A stretch of DNA of 11,352 bases from Propionibacteriaceae bacterium (GTDB taxonomy: Bacteria; Actinomycetota; Actinomycetes; Propionibacteriales; Propionibacteriaceae), in NCBI GenBank assembly GCA_031254155.1, contig JAIRVA010000177.1, positions 1 to 11,352 on the forward strand, in the 5' to 3' direction. A model generated the notes under the pieces. The model saw nothing but the letters and a program-made list of their open reading frames with translations, ran no database searches and was not told the DNA's origin. A program made the translations under genes and the position numbers. Every line of letters begins with the position of its first letter. Positions within the stretch are counted from its first letter, which is position 1. Positions 1 to 6,511 of the stretch are shown piece after piece.

Positions 1-90
1 GGTGATATGTACTTAAGTGCAATGGCTAATCCGAAACTACTTACCACAGGGGGTCGCGCAGCGGGGTTCTCGTGTACTACAATACCGCGC

Positions 91-1458
91 TCACGCTAGC
101 ACAAAGTACCTCAACCAGACATATACCCAAGTCAGAGCCACAGTGACCGCCGTCACAACGAGTCCCACCCGCGTGAACCGCCAGAAGCTGATTGGCCGGC
201 CCCATTTGGCGGCAACCCCGAGGACGACGACGTTGGCCCCCGCCGCGACCGCGGTCGCGTTGCCACCGAGATCCGCGCCGAACACGAACGTCCACCACAG
301 CGGGCTGTCCGCGCCCACTTGTCCGGTCGAGGAGACCATCTGCGCGACGACGGGGGTCATGGCGGTCGTGTACGGAATGTTGTCGATGAGCCCGCCGACC
401 ACCGTCGAGAAAAGCAGTAACCCGGTCGCGCCGAGGAGCTCGTCGCCGTGCATGAGGTTCGCCGCCATGCGCCCGATCGTACCGATCACGCCCACTTCCA
501 CCAGCGCGCCCACCAGCACAAACAGAGCCATGAAGAACGCGAGCGTCATCCACTCGACCTCACCCAGGAATTCTTGCGGAGTGGTACGACTAACTAGAAC
601 CATTGCCCCGGCCCCCAGCAGCGCGATGATCGACGGGTCCACGGGGAGCAGCGTGTGGAGACCGAACGCGACCATGGTGAGGACGAGGACCGTCAGACAG
701 CGCGCCAGCAGGGCCTTGTCCTCGATCGCGTCGCCCGGGGTAAGGCCGCGCAGGGCTTCGTCCACGTCGACGTGGACGTGTAACTGCTTGCGGAACAGCA
801 ATTGGAGCAGGCCGACGAGGACAACGAGCAAGATGATGCAGAGCGGCAGCGCGTGGACGAGGAAGTCGTTGAAGGTGAGACCGGCGCGTGAAGCAATGAT
901 GATGTTTGGCGGGTCGGCGATGAGGGTCGAGAGACCGCCGACGTTGGCCGTCAGAATGAGGGCGATGAGGTGCGGCAGCGGGTCGATCCGCAGTCGTTGG
1001 CACACTGAGAGGGTGACCGGAGTGACGAGCAGGACGGTGGTCACGTTGTCCAAAATCGGTGAGAAAACGGCTGTGACAACGACTAACAAGATGATGAGGC
1101 GGGTAGGCCGACCCTGGGAGGTCCGGGCGGCCCACAGTGCGATGTACTCAAACAACCCGGTGTGGCGCAGGATCGAGACAATGACCATCATGCCGAAGAG
1201 CAGGAACAAGACGTTCCAATCGACCCCGGTATGGGGGGTGAAGAACGCCGAATCCGCGTTGACAAGGCCCAACAGAATCATCGCGGCCACCCCGCCCAGC
1301 GCCGCCGCGACGCGGTGGACCTTCTCCGTCGCGATCAGGGCGTAGCTGATCACGAAAACGAGGATGGCGGCATACGCGATAATGGGTGGCTCCAATCGGT
1401 CGGGGAGGCGATTCGGGGTCAAGAAACTGGTACAGCGGCGGGCGTTTGCGCGTACCAA
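91..1458 (-). CDS. ArsB/NhaD-family (SLC13-like) ion transporter
   Basis: This is an integral membrane permease of the ion transporter superfamily that includes arsenite exporters (ArsB), NhaD Na+/H+ antiporters and SLC13 carriers. The protein is about 455 residues, nearly all hydrophobic helices, with one hydrophilic loop near residues 222-250. It has the two-fold repeat typical of the family: a DNVTT motif near residue 137 and a DPPN motif near 182 in the first half, then DNIPYTT near 359 and a DLGGN motif near 396 in the second. The transported ion cannot be read from the sequence. The start is uncertain: TTG at 1458 lies just below a good promoter, while a second TTG at 1395 directly precedes the first membrane segment; neither has a Shine-Dalgarno. 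No accessory ars genes (arsR, arsC) are visible nearby, so an arsenic role is not supported by context. Confidence 0.87.
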   Translation of the reverse strand: MVRANARRCTSFLTPNRLPDRLEPPIIAYAAILVFVISYALIATEKVHRVAAALGGVAAMILLGLVNADSAFFTPHTGVDWNVLFLLFGMMVIVSILRHTGLFEYIALWAARTSQGRPTRLIILLVVVTAVFSPILDNVTTVLLVTPVTLSVCQRLRIDPLPHLIALILTANVGGLSTLIADPPNIIIASRAGLTFNDFLVHALPLCIILLVVLVGLLQLLFRKQLHVHVDVDEALRGLTPGDAIEDKALLARCLTVLVLTMVAFGLHTLLPVDPSIIALLGAGAMVLVSRTTPQEFLGEVEWMTLAFFMALFVLVGALVEVGVIGTIGRMAANLMHGDELLGATGLLLFSTVVGGLIDNIPYTTAMTPVVAQMVSSTGQVGADSPLWWTFVFGADLGGNATAVAAGANVVVLGVAAKWGRPISFWRFTRVGLVVTAVTVALTWVYVWLRYFVLA

Positions 1459-1466
1459 CAGGTTGT

Positions 1467-1495
1467 AGTATACCGCGTCGTAAGAAAACTGTTAG
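1467..1495 (-). promoter_or_regulatory. Promoter of the ArsB/NhaD gene
   Basis: On the minus strand a CTAACA box (1490-1495) is separated by 17 bp from TATACT (1467-1472), the best sigma-70-type match in the window. Transcription would begin at about 1458-1460, right at the upstream TTG start, so the message would have almost no leader if that start is used. Confidence 0.55.
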
Positions 1496-1753
1496 GAGAA
1501 CTATCTGGCCAGGTAAGCCACAGCGCTGAGTGTACGCGGATGTAGCAACCCCGCGTCCGTCAGTTCGGCAGTCGCCGCGGGATGCTCCCTGTACGTCGGG
1601 GTCACCGGGTGCGCGACTCGTCAATCACTGCCCGGACACGGGCGCGGGACTCGTCCCGCGTGGGGGCTTGTTCGCCATGCCGTCCTAAGTGCCCGAGTCC
1701 TGGACACCTCAAGAGTCTCTGGATATATTCCCTAGTCAGAAGCGTATTTTCAG
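1496..1753. other. Gene-poor interval with small hairpins
   Basis: About 260 bases lie between the transporter promoter and the tRNA. I find no convincing gene: the short open frames here either run through the tRNA or have no recognisable content. Two adjacent perfect small inverted repeats stand out: CCCG-gaca-CGGG at 1631-1642 and CGCGGGAC-tc-GTCCCGCG at 1643-1660. Neither is followed by a T run on either strand. They could be part of a terminator for the tRNA transcript, but they lie about 95 nt downstream of it. The direct repeat GACTCGTC also occurs twice nearby (around 1615 and 1648). Confidence 0.4.
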
Positions 1754-1841
1754 TGGCGGTGACGGAGGGATTTGAACCCTCGGTGGGTTGCCCCACACCC
1801 GCTTTCGAGGCGGGCTCCATCGGCCACTCGGACACGTCACC
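1754..1841 (-). tRNA. tRNA-Ser (anticodon CGA), CCA encoded
   Basis: The minus strand folds as a class II tRNA. The acceptor arm GGTGACG (1835-1841) pairs perfectly with CGTCACC (1758-1764). The anticodon stem CCCGC/GCGGG encloses the loop CTCGAAA (1803-1809), giving anticodon CGA (1805-1807), which reads the serine codon UCG. A long variable arm and a T arm with GGTTCAAATCC follow, and the discriminator is G at 1757. The terminal CCA (1754-1756) is encoded in the DNA. Class II shape, long variable arm and discriminator G agree with serine. Confidence 0.97.
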
Positions 1842-1848
1842 GCCGGAA

Positions 1849-1854
1849 ATACTA
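1849..1854 (-). promoter_or_regulatory. -10 box of tRNA-Ser
   Basis: TAGTAT on the minus strand ends 7 nt before the first base of the tRNA, the distance expected if transcription starts at or next to the mature 5' end. No clear -35 box is seen 16-18 bp upstream in the GC-rich flank. Confidence 0.4.
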
Positions 1855-1893
1855 CCACAGTAACCGGGCGGCCCGCGTGGCCGAGGGGTCGGC

Positions 1894-2361
1894 TCAGGAT
1901 CGGGAGGCGGCCGGGTGATTGGCGAAGAAGTCCCGGAGGACCTGGGCGCACTCGTCGGCTCGGACCCCGCCAGTCACCTCGGGACGGTGGTTCAGCCGGG
2001 GGTCGCGTACGACATCAAACAACGACGCTACTGCGCCGCCTTTGGGATCGTACGCGCCGAAAACTAGCCGGCCGATCCGGGCCAGGACCGCCGCGCCGGC
2101 ACACATGGTACAGGGCTCAAGGGTGACGACGAGGGTATAGTCGTCGAGGTGCCACGTCCCGAGGCTGGCCGCCGCCCGCCGCAGCGCCACCACCTCGGCG
2201 TGCGCCGTCGGGTCGCCGGTCAACTCGCGCTCGTTGCCCGCTGTCGCGAGGGGGGTCCCGTTGGGGGCCAGTACGACCGCCCCGACCGGGACGTCACCGT
2301 GAGCGGCAGCGGTACGAGCGACGACCAGGGCCTGGCCCATTGCGGCATCCCACATCGTCAT
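1894..2361 (-). CDS. tadA: tRNA-specific adenosine deaminase TadA (nucleoside deaminase)
   Basis: This cytosolic zinc enzyme of the cytidine/deoxycytidylate deaminase fold converts adenosine 34 of tRNA-Arg(ACG) to inosine. The 155-residue length is typical of TadA. The zinc and catalytic residues are visible: HAE at residues 54-56 (His ligand, Glu proton shuttle) and PCTMC at 83-87 (two Cys ligands), followed by the TadA-type segment VFGAYDPKGGA and the downstream LNHRPEV. I chose ATG 2361 because a TAGGCT box ends exactly 6 nt upstream, a leaderless arrangement shared with other genes here. A GGAG lies 8 nt before the ATG at 2355 (two codons in), so that start is a real alternative. The gene lies upstream of tRNA-Ser on the same strand and diverges from the GNAT-HAD gene. 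A paralogous cytidine or guanine deaminase is less likely given the motifs. Confidence 0.93.
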   Translation of the reverse strand: MTMWDAAMGQALVVARTAAAHGDVPVGAVVLAPNGTPLATAGNERELTGDPTAHAEVVALRRAAASLGTWHLDDYTLVVTLEPCTMCAGAAVLARIGRLVFGAYDPKGGAVASLFDVVRDPRLNHRPEVTGGVRADECAQVLRDFFANHPAASRS

Positions 2362-2367
2362 GTCTCC

Positions 2368-2373
2368 AGCCTA
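2368..2373 (-). promoter_or_regulatory. -10 box of tadA (leaderless type)
   Basis: TAGGCT on the minus strand lies 6 nt upstream of ATG 2361, the same spacing as the TAnnnT boxes before yigZ, glgP and the small GNAT gene. No clear -35 hexamer is visible. Confidence 0.4.
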
Positions 2374-2398
2374 CTGGGAACGACCGCTCCAGGCCTGC

Positions 2399-2404
2399 TA
2401 GCCT
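2399..2404 (+). promoter_or_regulatory. Possible -10 box of the GNAT-HAD gene
   Basis: TAGCCT on the plus strand lies in the tadA/GNAT-HAD divergent gap, about 46 nt upstream of the chosen ATG. Between them is a GGAAGG ribosome site (about 2438-2443), 7 nt before the ATG. No convincing -35 is present, so this is a weak call. Confidence 0.25.
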
Positions 2405-2450
2405 GAATTGGCGAAGGCGTTGGGCCCGCGTGAGTCCGGAAGGTCACTCC

Positions 2451-3884
2451 ATGAACAATGTTGAGCTAGTGGTCATGAGCAGTATTTCGTTGGCGGTGAT
2501 GGGGGCCAGCGCGGCGCCGGGCGGCGTTGTCGTCAGTCGACGGGCCGCCAGCCCGCCTCCTTCCTCCGCCTGGCCCGGCATCCCCGCTGACACCCCCTGC
2601 CCGTGGGCGAACTTACGCTCATCACCACCAGTCACCGCTGAACCCGACCTCCGGGCCGTCCATGAGCAATTGCTGGGGCCGGACACCTTCCCGGTTGAGG
2701 AGATGCTCCCCGTCGACGAGTTGGTGACGCTGGCCCAGTCGGGGGCCGCCACCGTACTGGCGCTGAGAAACGGGGAGACCTACCTCGGGGTCGCCGTACT
2801 GGAAGAGTGCGGGGGTACGACCCTGCTCGCGTACCTCGCGGTCGCTGCGGCGGCGCGCTCGGGTGGGTACGGCTCGGCGCTGCTGGCGGCGGTCCGCGCG
2901 GAGGCGGCCCGGCGCGGACGGCGTTTCGTCCTGGCGGAAATCGAGCGGCCCGGTACCCAGCCGGGGCGGCCCGGGCACGGCGACCCGGCGCGGCGCGCGG
3001 CGTTCTACGGCCGGCACGGCGCGAAAGCCCTGGCCATCCGGCATTGGCAACCGGCGATCCCGCCATACGGACCCGTGGCGTTGGCCCTGATCGCGATCCC
3101 GACGACGGCGGCGGGGTTGCCGGACCTCACCGCCCAGCAACTGCGTGAGTTCGAAACCGCCTACCACGGCGAGCCCGCCGCGCCCGAACTCGCCGCCACG
3201 CTCGCCGACCTCGCCACCGGTACGACGGTGGCCTGCCGGACTCTCGCTGACCTTCCGGCGGGAGACTGTGGTCGCGTTTACGTCGACTATGACGTAAAAG
3301 CGACCACCGTCTCGGCCGTCGTCGCGTTTGACGCCATGGGCGTCTTGTATTCCGCCGGGGACGATGTGGCGGAACTTCTGATCCCGTACGTTCGTGAGCT
3401 CGGTTGTACGCTGTCTGACTACGAGATTCGCGACCTGTACCACCGGGCCAGCCGGGGCGAGCTGACGGCGGACGCGCTCTGGGCCGCCTACGGGGTGCCT
3501 GGCGACGACGCCACGTACTGCACCCGCTTCACCCTCGTCCCGGGCATCGCCGGCCTGGTGGCCGATCTCGCCCAGTCGGGCGTGAGACTGGCCTGTCTCA
3601 GCAACGATGTCTCCGAGTGGTCAGCTCGCCTACGGCGGCAATTCGGGCTTGACAAGGACATTCAGACGTGGGTTATCAGCGGTGACATCGGGGTGCGCAA
3701 GCCAGACGGGCGGGCGTACGCGGCCCTTGTCGAGGCGGTCGGCGTACCACCGGAACACATCATCTTCTTCGACGACCGCGAGGACAATGTCGCTGCCGCG
3801 CGGGTGGCCGGGCTGGACGCGCGGCGTTTCGTGACCGCGGCGGCGGCCCGGGTGGCGCTCCGGGCGGTGGGGTTGCTGGCGTAG
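2451..3884 (+). CDS. GNAT acetyltransferase - HAD hydrolase two-domain protein with palindrome-encoded linker
   Basis: The encoded protein is 477 residues. Residues 1-60 are low-complexity, Ala/Pro/Ser-rich and unrecognised. Residues about 62-215 look like a GNAT acetyltransferase, with the acetyl-CoA loop R-S-G-G-Y-G at 136-141 and AAFYGRHG near 183. Residues 290-477 are a HAD-fold hydrolase: motif I FDAMGV (nucleophile D294), motif II SND at 384-386, motif III K417 in RKPDG, and motif IV DDREDN from 441. The second Asp of DxD is Met296, which is unlike the canonical phosphatases and more like haloacid-dehalogenase-type members (DxY). The two domains are joined at residues 271-288 by a peptide encoded by palindromic repeat A. 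Start ATG 2451 has GGAAGG 7 nt upstream; ATG 2475 is an alternative and the true N-terminus is uncertain. The repeat may have fused two formerly separate genes. Substrates are unknown. Confidence 0.8.
   Translation: MNNVELVVMSSISLAVMGASAAPGGVVVSRRAASPPPSSAWPGIPADTPCPWANLRSSPPVTAEPDLRAVHEQLLGPDTFPVEEMLPVDELVTLAQSGAATVLALRNGETYLGVAVLEECGGTTLLAYLAVAAAARSGGYGSALLAAVRAEAARRGRRFVLAEIERPGTQPGRPGHGDPARRAAFYGRHGAKALAIRHWQPAIPPYGPVALALIAIPTTAAGLPDLTAQQLREFETAYHGEPAAPELAATLADLATGTTVACRTLADLPAGDCGRVYVDYDVKATTVSAVVAFDAMGVLYSAGDDVAELLIPYVRELGCTLSDYEIRDLYHRASRGELTADALWAAYGVPGDDATYCTRFTLVPGIAGLVADLAQSGVRLACLSNDVSEWSARLRRQFGLDKDIQTWVISGDIGVRKPDGRAYAALVEAVGVPPEHIIFFDDREDNVAAARVAGLDARRFVTAAAARVALRAVGLLA
3262..3313. 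repeat. Palindromic element A, copy 1 (inside GNAT-HAD CDS)
   Basis: This is a 52-bp inverted repeat with 23-bp arms (3262-3284 and 3291-3313), two mismatches (3267 and 3276 against their partners) and a 6-nt centre (3285-3290). The arm core is GTGGTCGCkTTTACGTC. The reading frame of the host gene passes through it without a stop and gives GDCGRVYVDYDVKATTVS. The centre is exactly two codons, so both arms are in phase. A second copy lies at 11005-11056 in the same phase of another gene. Confidence 0.9.
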
Positions 3885-3886
3885 AT

Positions 3887-3924
3887 GGTGGGCCGGCTGG
3901 CGTGGATCCGCGACTCCGCCCACC
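3887..3924. terminator. Possible bidirectional terminator hairpin
   Basis: GGTGGGC (3887-3893) is perfectly complementary to GCCCACC (3918-3924), with an inner GGATCC self-complementary core. It fills the 41-bp gap between the converging GNAT-HAD and yigZ stop codons. No T run follows on either strand, so the assignment rests on position and structure. Confidence 0.35.
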
Positions 3925-3925
3925 T

Positions 3926-4546
3926 TCACACGGGGAGCTCGACGACCTGGGTACCGTGCGGAGCGGGCCGAACCGTCCCACCCGTGGCGCGGGCGACCAC
4001 GCCGAGGGGGTCGTCCGGGAGGGTGAGACGCAGCCGGACGCTCGTGTCGTCGTAGGCCGTGTCGATCACGGCCGCGCCGGCTCTCAGCAACTCTTCTTGA
4101 TAGCGGCCGGCGTCGGCGTGGGGCAGGCAGACCAACCACACGGCCCGGGTCTCCCGGCGTACTCGTGGCACAGCGGCCGTCGCACTGGCGACGCACCCAC
4201 CGTACGCCCTTGCCAGCCCGCCCGCGCCGAGCTTGACGCCGCCGAAGTAGCGGGTGACGACGGCCGCGGTGTTCGTGAGGCCAGCCCCCGTGAGGGCGTT
4301 CAGCATGGGGATGCCCGCCGTACCGGCCGGCTCGCCGTCGTCGGAGCTGCGGGCGAGGCGCTGGCCGTCGTCGTCAAGCACGTAGGCGGTGCAGTGGTGG
4401 CGGGCGTCGGGATAGGCTGAACGGACACTGGCAATAAAGGTACGAGCGTCGGCTTCGGTGTCAGTCCGAGCCAGGTCGGTGATGAACCGCGAGCGCTTGA
4501 TGATGGTCTCAGTGGTGGCCCGGTACGCCCGGCGCGGCAGATCCAT
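3926..4546 (-). CDS. yigZ: YigZ / IMPACT family protein
   Basis: This 206-residue protein matches the bacterial YigZ family of the IMPACT group in length and signature. The N-terminal UPF0029 domain (about 15-125) carries the family hallmarks DDGEPAGTAG at 69-78 and RYFGGVKLGAGGL at 99-111, followed by a ferredoxin-like C-terminal domain of about 80 residues. Eukaryotic IMPACT modulates the GCN2 stress kinase; the bacterial role is not settled, and a translation or RNA-related function is inferred from structure in the literature. ATG 4546 has no Shine-Dalgarno, but a TAGACT box ends exactly 6 nt upstream, suggesting a leaderless message. It converges with the GNAT-HAD gene and lies downstream of the ABC exporter, separated from it by palindrome B. 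Confidence 0.92.
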   Translation of the reverse strand: MDLPRRAYRATTETIIKRSRFITDLARTDTEADARTFIASVRSAYPDARHHCTAYVLDDDGQRLARSSDDGEPAGTAGIPMLNALTGAGLTNTAAVVTRYFGGVKLGAGGLARAYGGCVASATAAVPRVRRETRAVWLVCLPHADAGRYQEELLRAGAAVIDTAYDDTSVRLRLTLPDDPLGVVARATGGTVRPAPHGTQVVELPV

Positions 4547-4552
4547 GGAGGC

Positions 4553-4558
4553 AGTCTA
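4553..4558 (-). promoter_or_regulatory. -10 box of yigZ (leaderless type)
   Basis: TAGACT on the minus strand is followed by six bases (GCCTCC) and then the ATG. The absence of any Shine-Dalgarno agrees with transcription starting at the start codon. Confidence 0.45.
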
Positions 4559-4594
4559 TCCGCCCGTCCCCGCCCAGTCCCGCCCCGCCCAGTT

Positions 4595-4657
4595 CCGCGG
4601 AAGCATGAAAACGGAGCGAAATCCGGCTGGATTTCGCACGTTTTCATGCTTTCGCGG
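4595..4657. repeat. Long intergenic palindrome B
   Basis: This 63-bp inverted repeat has arms 4595-4624 and 4629-4657 around a GGCT loop. The arms match over about 29 positions with a single mismatch and one 2:1 bulge; the arm core is AAGCATGAAAACG followed by GCGAAATCC. It is AT-richer than its GC-rich surroundings. It lies between the ABC permease stop (4671) and the yigZ start (4546), so transcribed RNA would form a very stable hairpin that could protect the 3' end or stop transcription. No T run follows it. The size and perfection suggest a dispersed repeat rather than an ordinary terminator. Confidence 0.85.
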
Positions 4658-4670
4658 CGTTGGGGGGCCG

Positions 4671-5468
4671 TCAGGCGACGTTGCGCCGGATCCGGAGGAA
4701 GTAGCCCAGGACGCCGAAGGCGACGCCGTAGGCCGCGAGGACCAACCCGCCTTGCCAGATGGTGAGTTGGTCGGTCACCCCGGTGGACAGGGCGGCGTAG
4801 ACACTGTGCCCGCCGGCCAGCGCGTCGGCCGCCGCGCCCGGCAGGAACTTCGGGATGCCCTGGGTCGCGCTGAAGACGCTCATCCCGACCCGCAAAACCG
4901 GTTCGACGAGCTGGGTGAAGGCCAGTACGGCGATGATGACGCCGACCTGGGAGGTGACGAGCATGCCCAAACCGACGCCGACCAGGGCCCAGACCGTGTG
5001 GGTCAGGACGGACAGCCCGGCGAGGGTCAGCGTGTCCAGCGTGAAGATCCCCGCCGCGCCGCCACCGACGATGAACCCGAGCCCGGTGCCGGCGATGCAC
5101 GCCACCGTACCCACGACACCGATGAGGAACCCCATCGGTACCGCCGCCACGACTTTCGCCACCATTGCCACCCACCGGCGCGGCTCGCCGAGGAAGGTGG
5201 GCACGATGGTCGAATAGCGGTACTCGGCGGTGACCGCGAGGGCCCCCACGATCACGGGGAAGATGTACCCCATGGAGGCGCCGATTCCGAAGAGGTACGG
5301 CCGGGCCGTGTCGACCCCGCCCGGACCGCTGCCGGAGGTCTGCCCGGCGAACAGCCAACTGATCAGGAACGTCCCGACGAAGAAACCAGCGGCCATGACG
5401 GCGACCAACACCCCCCACGTCCGGGTGGTGAAAAACTTCCGGTACTCTGACGTGATTGCGCTTCTCAT
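4671..5468 (-). CDS. ABC-2 type transporter permease
   Basis: This 265-residue protein begins with a short cytoplasmic segment (MRSAITSEYRKFFTTRTWG), followed by about six hydrophobic membrane helices and a basic C-terminus (RIRRNVA). This is the architecture of ABC-2 exporter permeases, which form a dimeric channel with a separate ATPase subunit. Its ATG overlaps the ATPase stop codon as ATGA (5465-5468), so the two are translationally coupled. A perfect AAGGAGG (5475-5481) sits 6 nt before the ATG, the clearest ribosome site in the window. The large loop between helices 1 and 2 (Gly/Ser-rich, SGSGPGG) is probably extracellular. The cargo is unknown; such pairs export antibiotics, peptides or lipids. 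Confidence 0.88.
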   Translation of the reverse strand: MRSAITSEYRKFFTTRTWGVLVAVMAAGFFVGTFLISWLFAGQTSGSGPGGVDTARPYLFGIGASMGYIFPVIVGALAVTAEYRYSTIVPTFLGEPRRWVAMVAKVVAAVPMGFLIGVVGTVACIAGTGLGFIVGGGAAGIFTLDTLTLAGLSVLTHTVWALVGVGLGMLVTSQVGVIIAVLAFTQLVEPVLRVGMSVFSATQGIPKFLPGAAADALAGGHSVYAALSTGVTDQLTIWQGGLVLAAYGVAFGVLGYFLRIRRNVA

Positions 5469-6370
5469 CTCATTCCTCCTTGTCCCTCAGTTAATGCGAA
5501 GAAGACTGACTCCAGATCCGCACCGTGTTCGGTGAGCCCCGCGAGCGGGATGCCCGCGGTCATTGCCGCCTGACCGATTTCGGTCGGGGTAGCACCTTCA
5601 ATCCGTACAACTGCCGGATCGCTCGCCTCTCGGACCGTCCAACCGTGCGCATGGGCGAGCCCGCGGACCGCGGCCGGGGACTCCGAGCGGACGTCCACCG
5701 CCGAGCCGGCCAAGCCTTCGAGTTCGGCCAGACCGCCCTCGTACACCAGCCGCCCGTGCGCGATGATGACCACCGCCTCGACGGTTTGCTGGACCTCGGA
5801 CAGAAGGTGCGAAGAGATGAGGATTGTCCGGCCCTCGGCGGCGAGGCCGCGCAGGAGCTCCCGGATCCAGCGGATGCCCTCCGGATCGAGCCCGTTGACC
5901 GGCTCGTCGAGCAGCAGGGTGTCCGGGTCACCCAGGAGCGCTGCGGCCAGGTTGAGCCGCCCGCGCATCCCGAGTGAAAACTTCCCGACGCGCTTGCCCG
6001 CGGCGTCCGCCAGCCCGACCAGGCCGAGTACCTGTTCGCAGCGCTGCCGGCCAGCCCCCGCGTGCGGTGCCAGCATCAGCAGATGGTTCAGCGCGGTCCG
6101 CCCGGGGTGGAACACGGCCGGTTCCAGCGCCATGCCGACGTGGGTGAAGGGCTTGGTGAGTTGCCGGTACGGCTGGCCGCCGAAGGTCACCCGCCCCCGG
6201 TCGGGGTGGATCAGGTTGGTGGCCATTCGAAGAGTAGTTGTCTTGCCGGCGCCGTTCGGTCCCAGGAATCCCGTGACCCGCCCGGGCTTCACAGTGAAGC
6301 TCAGGTCATCGACTGCCGCCAAGGAGCCATAACTCTTTGACAGATGTTCGATAGTAATCATGAACCCCAT
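5465..6370 (-). CDS. ABC transporter ATP-binding protein (drug/peptide export type)
   Basis: This 301-residue protein is the nucleotide-binding subunit that powers the downstream permease. Visible motifs are Walker A GPNGAGKTT at 37-45, Walker B TLLLDEP at 151-157 and the switch His188 in ISSHLL. The signature loop is FSLGMRGRL near 131-139 in place of LSGGQ, and the Q-loop position reads ALEPAVF. These deviations are usual in the BcrA-like exporter subgroup. About 85 residues after the ATPase core form the C-terminal extension common to this subgroup. Start ATG 6370 is the longest; ATG 6361, three codons in (ITIEHLSKSYG), is equally plausible and neither has a strong ribosome site. An AT-rich TAGTAGAAATACG stretch about 25 nt upstream may hold the promoter. 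Confidence 0.92.
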   Translation of the reverse strand: MGFMITIEHLSKSYGSLAAVDDLSFTVKPGRVTGFLGPNGAGKTTTLRMATNLIHPDRGRVTFGGQPYRQLTKPFTHVGMALEPAVFHPGRTALNHLLMLAPHAGAGRQRCEQVLGLVGLADAAGKRVGKFSLGMRGRLNLAAALLGDPDTLLLDEPVNGLDPEGIRWIRELLRGLAAEGRTILISSHLLSEVQQTVEAVVIIAHGRLVYEGGLAELEGLAGSAVDVRSESPAAVRGLAHAHGWTVREASDPAVVRIEGATPTEIGQAAMTAGIPLAGLTEHGADLESVFFALTEGQGGMR

Positions 6371-6511
6371 TCTGTCTCGGGTCGGCAGCGTATTTCTACT
6401 AGTCCGAGGGCTTTCAGGGGAGTACGGGGGATCGCCCGCCCAGGCCGAGGCGGACCACCCCCGAGCTCATTCGCCCCGACCCCGAAGCCTCCCTGAGTGG
6501 GGTCCCTGATA

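Noticed and set aside
397..412. Partial match to repeat A (GACCACCGTCGAGA) in the transporter gene
   Set aside because: Only the outer few bases match, there is no second arm, and it encodes the conserved VVGG region of the permease family.
17..1345. Long plus-strand open frame of about 442 codons opposite the transporter gene
   Set aside because: Its product is rich in Arg, Thr and Ser with no recognisable fold. It is the complement of a clear membrane protein gene, so it is a GC-rich shadow.
1582..1863. Short open frames on both strands running through tRNA-Ser
   Set aside because: They translate the tRNA itself (for example the SNPSVTA-type peptide from the T arm), so they are not genes.
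4300..5418. Alternative minus frame of about 372 codons spanning the ABC permease and yigZ
   Set aside because: It is out of frame with two well-supported genes, and its product is Arg/Gly-rich without motifs. Its MKTCEIQPDF segment is only the translation of palindrome B.
6391..6511. GC-rich gap between the AbrB-type gene and the ABC ATPase as a terminator
   Set aside because: Several G5 and C5 runs could pair in many ways, but no single stable stem with a T run can be defended.
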